Notes under the pieces: model-generated | The model's database searches: none | Seen by the model: only the letters and a program-made list of their open reading frames with translations | Told to the model about the DNA's origin: nothing | Part shown: positions 7,182-15,133 of the stretch, piece by piece | Layout: each line of letters starts with the position of its first letter | Numbering within the stretch: position 1 is the stretch's first letter | Position numbers and translations under genes: made by a program | DNA from: Pontibacter populi | GTDB lineage: Bacteria; Bacteroidota; Bacteroidia; Cytophagales; Hymenobacteraceae | Assembly: GCF_019336435.1 (NCBI RefSeq) | Contig: NZ_JAHWXQ010000005.1 | Span: forward strand, 62,001-126,000 | DNA: 64,000 nucleotides | Reading direction: 5' to 3'

Positions 7182-10100
7182 ATGAACATAAAAAAAGTAC
7201 TTGTTGCCAACCGTGGCGAGATTGCCATACGTGTATTACGTGCCTGCACCGAGCTAGGGATAAAGACGGTAGCCATTTATACTTACGAAGACCGCTACTC
7301 GCTGCACCGCTACAAAGCTGACGAAGCCTACCAGGTGGGTAAAGACAATCAGCCGTTACAGCCTTATCTTGATATTGATGCTATTATCAAAATCGCTAAA
7401 GAAAATGGTGTTGATGCGATTCACCCGGGTTATGGTTTCCTGTCTGAGAACCAGCATTTTTCACAGCGCTGCGCTGATAACGGGATCATTTTTATTGGTC
7501 CTAAACCAAGCGTAATGGCCTCGCTGGGCGATAAGATCGCCGCCAAAAAAGTAGCTCTCAGCAGTGAAGTGCCCATCATCCAGAGCAACGTGCAGGATCT
7601 GAAAACATATGAGATTGCCCTGGAAGAAGCACATCGCATAGGTTACCCGCTGATGCTGAAAGCAGCAGCCGGTGGTGGTGGCCGTGGTATGCGTGTAATC
7701 CGGGATGATGAGCAACTGGAGAAAGGATTTTTTGAAGCCAAGAATGAAGCCCTGAAAGCTTTCGGCGATGATACGCTTTTCCTGGAAAAGTATGTAGAAA
7801 ACCCGAAGCACATCGAAGTGCAGATCGTGGCCGACAACTATGGCAACATCACGCACCTGTTCGAGCGCGACTGCTCCGTGCAGCGCCGTTTCCAGAAGGT
7901 GGTAGAAGTGGCGCCGGCCATAAGCCTCGACGAAGAGACCCGTCAGAAACTATACGACTACGCTATCAGGATCTGTTCGGCGGTAAACTATAATAACGTA
8001 GGTACGGTGGAGTTTCTGGTAGAGCCGCATACCAACAACATCTTCTTTATTGAAGTAAACCCGCGCATCCAGGTTGAGCATACGGTTACGGAGATGATCA
8101 CCGGAATTGACCTGATCAAAACCCAGATCTTTATTGCAGATGGTTATAGATTAGACCACGAGGAAGTGCTGCTTGGTCCTAATCATATCGTTCGTGCGAA
8201 TGGTGTGGCTATCCAGTGCCGTATTACTACCGAAGATCCGGAACAGGACTTTAAACCAGACTATGGCACCATCATCGCCTATCGTAGTGCCGGTGGTTTC
8301 GGTATACGCCTGGATCAGGGCAGTGTGTATCAGGGAGCTAAGGTAAGTCCGTTCTTCGACTCGCTTCTGGTAAAAGTATCGGCGCAGGCGCCAACGCTTA
8401 AGCATGCCGCCATGAAAATGTCGCGCACGCTGGATGAATTCCGTATCCGTGGGGTAAAACACAACATCCAGTTCCTGCAGAATATTATCAACCACCCGGT
8501 ATTTATTTCCGGGGATGCGACCGTGGATTTTGTGAAGAACCACCCGGAACTGTTCATTTTCAAAAAACCGCAGGACAGAGCTACCAAAATGCTGGGTTAC
8601 CTGGCTGAAGTTATAGTTAACGGTAACCCTGATGTAAAGAAAGTAGACAAAGATCGTATACTCACCAAACCAGACTACCAGGGCTTTAACCTGAACAAGG
8701 AATACCAGCCAGGCACCAAAGATTTACTCACGCAACTTGGTCCGGAAGAGTTTTCGAAATGGCTCCGCAACGATCCGCAGATACACTATACCGATACCAC
8801 TTTCCGGGATGCCCACCAGTCGTTGCTGGCTACGCGCATGCGTACTTTCGATATGATGAAAGTGGCAGAAGCGTTTGCTAAAGATCACCCACAGACATTT
8901 AGCATGGAAGTCTGGGGTGGCGCTACGTTCGACGTTTGCTTGCGCTTCCTGCACGAAGACCCGTGGGAGCGACTTGCGCAACTCCGCAAAGCTGTCCCGA
9001 ACATCCTGCTGCAGATGCTGATTCGAGGCTCGAATGGTGTGGGCTACAAGGCATACCCGGATAACCTGATCGAATCTTTTGTGGAGAAATCGTGGGAGAC
9101 GGGCGTGGATGTGTTCCGTATCTTCGACTCGCTGAACTGGATGAAGAGCATGGAGCCGTGCATCGAGTTTGTGCGCAAGCGTACACAAGGCCTGGCCGAA
9201 GTTTCGATGTGCTATACCGGCGATATTCTGGATACTTCCAAATCGAAGTATACGCTGGAGTATTACCTGCAAATGGCCAAGCAGATTGAAGACAGCGGTG
9301 CTCACATCCTGGCTATAAAAGACATGGCTGGCCTGCTGAAACCGTATGCTGCCAAACTGCTGGTAGAAGCCCTGCGCGATACAGTAAAACTACCGATACA
9401 CCTGCATACCCACGATACTTCGTCTATACAGGCGGCTACTTATCTGAAGGCTATTGAAGCTGGCGTGGATATAGTGGATGTGGCGCTGGGTTCTATGTCG
9501 GGCTTAACGTCGCAACCAAACTTTAACTCAATGGTAGAGGCCATGCGTTTCCAGGAGCGCCACCGCGAGTTCGACCAGAAAAGTCTGAACCGTCACTCCA
9601 ATTACTGGGAGACGGTCCGCGAATATTACTATCCGTTTGAGTCTGGCCTGAAAGCCGGTACAGCCGAAGTGTACCATCACGAGATTCCGGGCGGGCAGTA
9701 TTCTAACCTGCGTCCGCAGGCCAATGCATTGGGCTTAAGCGACAAATGGGAAACTATAAAAGAAACCTATGCTGATGTAAATGCCCTGTTCGGAGATGTA
9801 GTTAAAGTAACGCCAAGCTCTAAAGTAGTAGGGGATATGGCCCTTTATCTGGTAGCCAATAACCTGACGACTGTAGACGTGCTGGAGAGAGGCGAGGAGA
9901 TTTCGTTCCCTGAATCGGTGCAGTCGTTCTTTAAAGGAGAACTGGGCCAGCCCGTAGGCGGTTTCCCGAAAAAGCTGCAGAAGATCATCCTGAAGGACGA
10001 ACAACCATTTACCGAACGGCCAAACGAGCACCTGGAACCAATAGACCTGGAAGGCGAATTTGCGGAATTCCAGAAGAAGTTTGGAGAGCAGACCAAGTAT

Positions 10101-10625
10101 ACCGATTTCCTGAGTTACCAGCTTTACCCTAAAGTTTACGAAGGTTACCATAAACACCTGGAGCAATACGGCGAAGTGGCTCAGATACCAACCCGTTTGT
10201 TTTTCTATGGTATGCAGCCCGGCGAGGAAGCTATCATCGACATAGCGCGTGGTAAATCCATCGTGATCAAATACCAGTCGCTGGGGCACGTGAACGAGGA
10301 TGGCGAGCGTACCGTGTTCTTTAAACTGAACGGACAAACCCGTAATATTGACGTGCGCGATAAGTCGGTGAAAATAGAAAAGGTGCAGCATGTAAAAGTG
10401 GACAAAGCCAATCCGAAACACATAGGTGCTCCGTTGCAGGGTTTGCTATCCAAAATTCTGGTAGAAAAAGAGCAGCCGATAAAAAAGAATACACCGCTGT
10501 TTATTATTGAAGCCATGAAAATGGAGACAACTATAACCGCAACCGCGGATACCATGATCTCCGCTATTCACTTGTCTGAAGGATCGCTGGTAAATACGGA
10601 TGACCTGGTGCTAACCTTATCATAA
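7182..10625 (+). CDS. pyc: Pyruvate carboxylase
   Basis: Makes oxaloacetate from pyruvate, bicarbonate and ATP, refilling the TCA cycle. The start at 7182 (MNIKKVLVANRGEIAIRV) is the family start; an in-frame ATG at 7119 would add 21 unrelated residues. The order is the full-length one in 1147 residues. Biotin carboxylase spans about 1-450, with the ATP-grasp glycine loop near 164-170 and EVNPRIQVEHTVTE. The carboxyltransferase spans about 530-800, with DTTFRDAHQSLLATRMRT near 536. A linker domain follows. The C-terminal biotinyl domain carries EAMKMET, where the lysine (about 1113) takes biotin. It is a single-gene unit ending at the terminator 10637-10664. Confidence 0.97.
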   Translation: MNIKKVLVANRGEIAIRVLRACTELGIKTVAIYTYEDRYSLHRYKADEAYQVGKDNQPLQPYLDIDAIIKIAKENGVDAIHPGYGFLSENQHFSQRCADNGIIFIGPKPSVMASLGDKIAAKKVALSSEVPIIQSNVQDLKTYEIALEEAHRIGYPLMLKAAAGGGGRGMRVIRDDEQLEKGFFEAKNEALKAFGDDTLFLEKYVENPKHIEVQIVADNYGNITHLFERDCSVQRRFQKVVEVAPAISLDEETRQKLYDYAIRICSAVNYNNVGTVEFLVEPHTNNIFFIEVNPRIQVEHTVTEMITGIDLIKTQIFIADGYRLDHEEVLLGPNHIVRANGVAIQCRITTEDPEQDFKPDYGTIIAYRSAGGFGIRLDQGSVYQGAKVSPFFDSLLVKVSAQAPTLKHAAMKMSRTLDEFRIRGVKHNIQFLQNIINHPVFISGDATVDFVKNHPELFIFKKPQDRATKMLGYLAEVIVNGNPDVKKVDKDRILTKPDYQGFNLNKEYQPGTKDLLTQLGPEEFSKWLRNDPQIHYTDTTFRDAHQSLLATRMRTFDMMKVAEAFAKDHPQTFSMEVWGGATFDVCLRFLHEDPWERLAQLRKAVPNILLQMLIRGSNGVGYKAYPDNLIESFVEKSWETGVDVFRIFDSLNWMKSMEPCIEFVRKRTQGLAEVSMCYTGDILDTSKSKYTLEYYLQMAKQIEDSGAHILAIKDMAGLLKPYAAKLLVEALRDTVKLPIHLHTHDTSSIQAATYLKAIEAGVDIVDVALGSMSGLTSQPNFNSMVEAMRFQERHREFDQKSLNRHSNYWETVREYYYPFESGLKAGTAEVYHHEIPGGQYSNLRPQANALGLSDKWETIKETYADVNALFGDVVKVTPSSKVVGDMALYLVANNLTTVDVLERGEEISFPESVQSFFKGELGQPVGGFPKKLQKIILKDEQPFTERPNEHLEPIDLEGEFAEFQKKFGEQTKYTDFLSYQLYPKVYEGYHKHLEQYGEVAQIPTRLFFYGMQPGEEAIIDIARGKSIVIKYQSLGHVNEDGERTVFFKLNGQTRNIDVRDKSVKIEKVQHVKVDKANPKHIGAPLQGLLSKILVEKEQPIKKNTPLFIIEAMKMETTITATADTMISAIHLSEGSLVNTDDLVLTLS

Positions 10626-10636
10626 TAGTCTCCCTG

Positions 10637-10664
10637 CCCCTCCTGAAAACGGGAGGGGTTTTAG
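10637..10664 (+). terminator. Terminator of pyc
   Basis: A 7-bp CCCCTCC/GGAGGGG stem is followed by GTTTTAG, 12 bases after the stop. Confidence 0.75.
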
Positions 10665-11025
10665 GGTGTAAGGTCTTCTACATGGCGCGAGCGTTTTCGC
10701 TCATGTTGAACTATAGCCTGTGCCTCCGCCATATTCGGGTAAAGCAACTATAGAACTGTTGCAACACCTATATTAATAGTAGGGAGTCACATTTGAAGGG
10801 GTTAGGGAGAACAAAAGGAAACTATAGAACCCAAAGCAAACTATAGCAACAGCCGAAATTCCCCTCTCGGGAGGGGCAGGGGTGGGTTTTTACATTACAC
10901 GAATGTCATAGATTGATCAACTATGGTTCGTGATCTGGCCGGTTTTACTTAATTTTAAAGAATCTTATAGTTTATAGTTCTGGCTTTTTATACAATTCAG
11001 CTGGTCCTGTTTTTAAATACTGAAC
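10665..11025. other. Non-coding spacer with repeat fragments
   Basis: No gene is seen between the pyc terminator and 11026. The stretch has at least five CTATAG motifs, and at 10857-10888 an inverted copy of one module of the dispersed repeat described at 11393-12060. Confidence 0.5.
10857..10888 (-). repeat. Inverted copy of the 'CCCACCCC..CCTCCC' repeat module
   Basis: The reverse complement of this stretch matches 11533-11563, 32317-32348 and 47404-47434 almost base for base. The core is a CCCCTCTCGGGAGGGG self-pairing segment. Confidence 0.75.
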
Positions 11026-11322
11026 ATGTTTATAGCCTTGAGTACGTTTACCATTGCCAACGATATGGCCGCAGAAGTAAGAGAAGCCTTTAAGAACCGA
11101 CCGCACATGGTAGATAAGGAGAGTGGTTTCATGAAGCTGGAGGTCATGTATCCGCAGGAGAACGAAAACGAGATATGGCTGATGACCTACTGGACCGACG
11201 AAGAAAGTTACAAAGTTTGGTTCGCCAATCATTACAAAGACTCACACCACGGCATCCCGAAAGGGTTGAAATTAGTGCTTGGGAGTACAAAGGTCAGGTT
11301 CCTGGAGCATGTGTGCGGGTAA
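11026..11322 (+). CDS. Antibiotic biosynthesis monooxygenase (ABM) family protein
   Basis: A 98-residue single-domain protein with the ferredoxin-like pattern of the ABM/HmoA group. A first strand (MFIALSTFTIAND) is followed by a helix (AAEVREAFKNRPHMVDKESGFM), strands containing KLEVMYPQE and IWLMTYWTDEESYKVW, and a final strand. The W-x-DEESYKVW segment is typical. Relatives include heme-degrading monooxygenases and quinol oxygenases, so an oxidative or heme role is possible, but the residues do not settle which. A terminator follows at 11342-11375. Confidence 0.8.
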   Translation: MFIALSTFTIANDMAAEVREAFKNRPHMVDKESGFMKLEVMYPQENENEIWLMTYWTDEESYKVWFANHYKDSHHGIPKGLKLVLGSTKVRFLEHVCG

Positions 11323-11341
11323 GCTATATTTTGAAGAATAA

Positions 11342-11375
11342 AGAAGAGCAGCTGGTTTAAGGCTGCTCTTTTGGT
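11342..11375 (+). terminator. Terminator of the ABM gene
   Basis: A 9-bp stem AAGAGCAGC/GCTGCTCTT is followed by TTGGTTT, 20 bases after the stop. Confidence 0.75.
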
Positions 11376-11392
11376 TTATCATTTCGGTGGTC

Positions 11393-12060
11393 CAATCACC
11401 CCGGTACGTCCTTGTCTAAGGTAGGGAGCTTTTTGGCGGCTACTTCTCCTTCTGTCATTCTGAAAGAATCTTGGTAGAAGGTCGGTAAGGCCTTTGCTAT
11501 AGTTCAGATAATCATTTTATAGTTTGCGTTTTAACCCACCCCAGCACCTCCCGAGAGGGGATTTTCTGCTATAGTTGTAGTTTAGGTTGCAGTTCTATAG
11601 TTGATGCTTTAACACCCCTGTCGTCCCCTCAAGGGGACAATTGCAGCCAATACTAATTTATAAACTATAGTTCTATAGTTACAGTCCAAGATCAGGACAG
11701 GTTTACCAGTCCCTTTGAAACTGTAGCCACGATAAAAGTCGAAGCCTCCCAGTTCAAACTATGTATATAGGTAACTATGCGAAAGATCTCAGTCTTTGGG
11801 TTGAGCGCCTCGAGAGGTTCCGGTGCCGTCAGGCATGGCGAGGAACGAGCCAAGGAAGCGAAAGCAGCGCGATGCCCGAAGACGGGGCCTCCCGGCCGTG
11901 AGGGCACCAAAGCTAAATTGAAACGATAGGCAACTAGAGCTCCCAGGATTGGAGTAGCTATAGAAGAAAAGGCTTGGCTCAGGTTGTAGAGCAGCCAACT
12001 ATAGAACTATAAGCTGAGATAGATTTCTCCCTTTGGTCGAAATGACAGAGAGGGAAACTA
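11393..12060 (+). repeat. Dispersed composite intergenic repeat, copy 1
   Basis: About 670 bases between two convergent genes share a series of modules, in the same order and orientation, with 32180-32893 and 47402-47925. They are: a TCATTCTGAAAGAATCTTGG module; CCCACCCC..CCTCCCGAGAGGGG; CACCCCTGTCGTCCCCTCAAGGGG; a GGACAGG-TTTA-CC(T/A)GTCC hairpin; the 119-nt core (11794-11912); GAGCTCCCAGGATT; and AGATAGATTTCTCCC..GAAATGACA. No transposase or terminal inverted repeat was seen. CTATAG motifs punctuate the modules. Confidence 0.85.
11794..11912. repeat. 119-nt structured core of the repeat, copy 1
   Basis: The ends pair (CTTTGG with CCAAAG). Inside is TGCC-GTCA-GGCA, and in the nearly invariant 3' half CCCGAAGACGGG and GGCC-TCCC-GGCC. 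The core is exactly as long as in the other two copies. On the minus strand the same bases keep an open frame of about 50 codons (PGGPVFGHRA), so RNA and peptide readings both remain possible. Confidence 0.7.
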
Positions 12061-12290
12061 TAGAACCTATTAAATTTCTTGACTTTGCTCGGGATGGCAA
12101 AAGCGTGTAAATTAACTATAGCCCAGACGCTAGCAAGAGCTTCGCACACTGCCAGGTCTTACTTTCTAATCCTTAAATTCCCTGTTCAAACCAAAACCTT
12201 ACCGTAACAAAACCTGCTTAAATAAGTTATATAGGTATAGTTTGGAAATATGCTGCATGCATACTATTTTTGGTTCATGCAGCCGGCAGC
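12061..12290. other. Spacer between repeat copy 1 and the TPR gene
   Basis: No gene is seen. It includes a GCCCAGACGCTAGC..CTTCGCACACTGCCAGG segment that looks like another short intergenic repeat module, then AT-rich sequence. Confidence 0.4.
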
Positions 12291-12623
12291 TTAGTCATCT
12301 TCGTAATCAAGGCCCATTAGCTTGTTGTACGCCTGCTGCAATTCTGAGAAGGCGTGCAGGTTACCTTCCTGCCTGCTGATGAGCATTCCTTTTTTATAGA
12401 TGCGCTCTGCTTCGTCGTTTTGTCCCAACTCTTCGTACAGCTTAGCGGCGTGGTAATACGTACCCACGTAGCGCTCATGCTCAGCCAGGAGTTGTGTGTA
12501 GTAGGTTAATGCTTTTCCCGTATCCGTGGGTCGATATTCCATGGCAAGGGCATAGATCGTGAAGGGATCATTCGGGTCTTCTTCCAGGAATTTATGAAGC
12601 TGTGCTATTCTATCTTGTGACAT
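12291..12623 (-). CDS. Small tetratricopeptide-repeat protein, 110 aa
   Basis: A soluble protein built of about three helix-turn-helix units of TPR type: DPNDPFTIYALAMEY, then KALTYYTQLLAEHERYVGTYYHAAKLYEELGQ, then DEAERIYKKGMLISRQEGN, ending with an acidic tail. TPRs bind partner proteins, and the partner is not indicated. It has no signal peptide. It is divergent from etfB, with about 70 bases between the start codons. Confidence 0.8.
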   Translation of the reverse strand: MSQDRIAQLHKFLEEDPNDPFTIYALAMEYRPTDTGKALTYYTQLLAEHERYVGTYYHAAKLYEELGQNDEAERIYKKGMLISRQEGNLHAFSELQQAYNKLMGLDYEDD

Positions 12624-12691
12624 TTCGATTTGGCTATATTTTACTAACTTCGCAACAAATTTAACTTTTAATAAGCTAACTATTTTATCAT

Positions 12692-13432
12692 ATGAAAATA
12701 TTAGTTTGCATCAGTAACGTTCCGGATACCACATCCAAGATCAACTTCTCCGGCGATAACAAGTCGTTTGATAAGAATGGTGTACAGTTCGTGATCAACC
12801 CTTGGGATGAATATGCACTTACCCGCGCTATTGAGTTGAAAGAAGCAAAAGGCGGAACCGTTACAGTACTAAACGTAGGTGAAGCAGATGCTGAACCAAA
12901 CATCCGTAAAGCCCTGGCTATTGGCGCCGACGATGCGATCCGTGTAAACGCTGATCCGAAGGATGCTTTCTTTGTGGCACAGCAGATCGCGGCTATCGCC
13001 AGGCAGAATAACTATGACATGATCCTGATGGGTAAAGAGTCTATTGACTATAATGGCTCACAGGTGCACAACATGGTAGGCGAGATGCTGGGCATTCCGT
13101 CTATAGTTCCTGCGTCAAAACTTGACTTGGTAGATGACAGCACTGCCCGCCTGGAGCGCGAAATAGAAGGTGGTAAAGAAGTGGTAGAAGTTAAACTACC
13201 GTTCGTAGCCAGCGCGCAGCAGCCCATGTCGGAGCCACGCATCCCGAACATGCGGGGCATCATGACGGCCCGTACCAAGCCATTACAGGTAGTTGAGCCG
13301 GTGGCCGGTGAAACAAAAGCTGATTACGTGAGTTTCAGCAAACCGGAGAAAAAAGGTGGCGTGAAAATGATCGACGCTGAGAATGCCGGTGAATTGATTA
13401 CATTATTAAGAAACGAAGCTAAAGTACTATAA
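12692..13432 (+). CDS. etfB: Electron transfer flavoprotein beta subunit
   Basis: Beta subunit of the FAD/AMP heterodimer that takes electrons from acyl-CoA dehydrogenases and passes them to the quinone pool. The 246 residues follow the family pattern: MKILVCISNVPDTTSKI at the N-terminus, VINPWDEYALTRAIELKE, then IRKALAIGADDAIRV. The family signature region is near IPNMRGIMTARTKPL (about residues 188-202). The stop codon is two bases before etfA, so the pair is translated from one mRNA. Confidence 0.95.
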   Translation: MKILVCISNVPDTTSKINFSGDNKSFDKNGVQFVINPWDEYALTRAIELKEAKGGTVTVLNVGEADAEPNIRKALAIGADDAIRVNADPKDAFFVAQQIAAIARQNNYDMILMGKESIDYNGSQVHNMVGEMLGIPSIVPASKLDLVDDSTARLEREIEGGKEVVEVKLPFVASAQQPMSEPRIPNMRGIMTARTKPLQVVEPVAGETKADYVSFSKPEKKGGVKMIDAENAGELITLLRNEAKVL

Positions 13433-13434
13433 CC

Positions 13435-14412
13435 ATGTCTGTATTAGTATTTGTAGAAGGATTTAACGGAGAGATTAAGAAATCTTCGTTAGAAGCAGCC
13501 ACATACGGCTACCAGGTAGCACAGCAACTTGGCACTTCAGCTACCGCAGTAGCGATAGGTGAGGTGCACGAAGATGCACTGGCAAAATTAGGCGAACAGG
13601 GCATCAGCAAAGTATTATATGATGCTGATAGCCGCCTGAACGATTTTGTGGCCGATGCTTATGTAAAAGTAATTGCAAAAGCTGCCCAGCAGGAAAACGC
13701 TAAGGTTTTAGTATTCTCAAACTCAAACATTGGTGCAGCAGTTGGTGCTAAACTGGCGGTGCGCCTAAATGGCTCGCTGGCAACCAACGTAACTACCCTA
13801 CCTAAAACAGATGGTGGCTTTATAGTTACTCGCAGCGTATTCTCCGGTAAAGCATTTGCCGAGGTAAACCTTACTTCTGATGTGAAGATAATCGCTGTTA
13901 AGAAGAATGCGCTTGAGATTGCAAATGCTGGTAGTGGCGCGGCAACCATAGAGAAATTCTCGGCTGAACTAACCGATGCTGACTTTGTTGCTGCTCCGAA
14001 AGAAACCATTATGCAGGATACCAGTGGTGGCGTATTGCTTACCGAAGCTGAGATCGTAGTATCAGGTGGTCGTGGTCTGAAAGGCCCTGAGAACTGGCAT
14101 TTGGTGGAAGATCTGGCAAAAGCACTTGGTGCTGCTACAGCCTGCTCTAAGCCAGTAGCTGATCTTGACTGGAGACCTCACCACGAGCACGTTGGCCAGA
14201 CAGGTATCGCCGTAAGCCCTAACTTGTACATTGCTATCGGTATTTCGGGTGCTATTCAGCATTTGGCTGGTGTTAACTCTTCTAAAGTTATTGTCGTTAT
14301 TAACAAGGATCCGGAAGCTCCGTTCTTTAAAGCTGCCGATTACGGCATCGTTGGAGACGCTTTTGACGTAGTTCCTAAATTAATAGAGGCCGCCAGGGCC
14401 CTTGACAAATAG
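13435..14412 (+). CDS. etfA: Electron transfer flavoprotein alpha subunit
   Basis: 325 residues. The N-terminal domain (about 1-190) starts MSVLVFVEGFNGEIKKSS. The C-terminal FAD domain has VSGGRGLKGPENW, GAATACSKPVADLDW, GQTGIAVSPNLYIAIGISGAIQHLAG, and VINKDPEAPFFKAADYGIVGD, the ETF-alpha signature. It forms the FAD-binding half of the ETF dimer with the product of the gene immediately upstream. The bifunctional nuclease gene follows after 17 bases and probably belongs to the same operon. Confidence 0.95.
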   Translation: MSVLVFVEGFNGEIKKSSLEAATYGYQVAQQLGTSATAVAIGEVHEDALAKLGEQGISKVLYDADSRLNDFVADAYVKVIAKAAQQENAKVLVFSNSNIGAAVGAKLAVRLNGSLATNVTTLPKTDGGFIVTRSVFSGKAFAEVNLTSDVKIIAVKKNALEIANAGSGAATIEKFSAELTDADFVAAPKETIMQDTSGGVLLTEAEIVVSGGRGLKGPENWHLVEDLAKALGAATACSKPVADLDWRPHHEHVGQTGIAVSPNLYIAIGISGAIQHLAGVNSSKVIVVINKDPEAPFFKAADYGIVGDAFDVVPKLIEAARALDK

Positions 14413-14429
14413 ACTAAGAAGGCTTAATT

Positions 14430-15032
14430 GTGAAAAAAATTCAATTAGAGATACTCGGACTCTCTTCCAGTCAGTCGCAGACGGGCTCGTTTGCGCTTGT
14501 GCTAGGTGAGAGAGATGGTAACAGAAGGCTGCCGATCATTATCGGTATGTTCGAAGCACAGTCAATCGCGATTCAGATCGAAAAGATAAACCCTAACCGC
14601 CCGCTTACGCACGACCTGTTCAAGTCGTTTGCGGAACAGGTGAACGTCAGCATCACTGAAGTGCTGATCTCGGACCTGAAGGAAGGAGTTTTCTACTCTA
14701 AGATCATGTGTACCGATGGAGAAAAGGAATTTGAACTGGATGCACGTCCGTCAGATGCTATTGCCATAGGGTTACGTTTTGGAGTTCCGATCTATACCGT
14801 GGAAAGTGTGCTTTCAGAAGCCGGCATCATCCTAAGCGACCTGGAAGAGGAAGAGGAGGAGAGCGAAGAAGCTGCAACGGTGAAGAGCACCAGTACAGTC
14901 AGTAGTTCATCCAAAGAGCCACTCCACGAAACTTCGGTTGATGATCTGAACAAAATGCTGAACGATGCCCTTGAAAAAGAGGATTACGAAAAGGCGGCCA
15001 AGATCCGGGATGAGCTGAATAAGCGCAATTAA
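14430..15032 (+). CDS. Bifunctional nuclease (DUF151) with C-terminal UVR motif
   Basis: A 200-residue protein starting with GTG (14430). The first ~135 residues are the DUF151/BFN domain: LGLSSSQSQTGSFALVLGE, RRLPIIIGMFEAQSIAI, and ELDARPSDAIAIGLRFGVPIY, where RPSDAIAxAxR is the family hallmark. After an acidic Glu/Ser linker, residues about 165-200 form a UvrB/UvrC motif (LNDALEKEDYEKAAKIRDELNK). Members of the family have shown DNase/RNase activity in plants and appear as conserved proteins across bacteria; the function here is inferred. Terminator at 15055-15086. Confidence 0.88.
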   Translation: MKKIQLEILGLSSSQSQTGSFALVLGERDGNRRLPIIIGMFEAQSIAIQIEKINPNRPLTHDLFKSFAEQVNVSITEVLISDLKEGVFYSKIMCTDGEKEFELDARPSDAIAIGLRFGVPIYTVESVLSEAGIILSDLEEEEEESEEAATVKSTSTVSSSSKEPLHETSVDDLNKMLNDALEKEDYEKAAKIRDELNKRN

Positions 15033-15054
15033 GAGAACTATAAAATTACACGGA

Positions 15055-15086
15055 GAGTCCTGCATTTAATACATGCAGGACTTTTT
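15055..15086 (+). terminator. Terminator after the bifunctional nuclease gene
   Basis: A perfect 10-bp stem AGTCCTGCAT/ATGCAGGACT is followed by TTTTTG. The T run is shared with the -33 box of the next promoter. Confidence 0.85.
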
Positions 15087-15114
15087 GTTTTATAACATTT
15101 AAGACTTACTTTTG
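15084..15114 (+). promoter_or_regulatory. Promoter of the nupC-like gene
   Basis: TTTG (15084-15087), 19 bases, then TACTTTTG (15107-15114): an exact fit to the Bacteroidota consensus. The ATG is 20 bases downstream of the -7 box. Confidence 0.8.
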
Positions 15115-15133
15115 ACAAATTTTTAGCCTTTTT

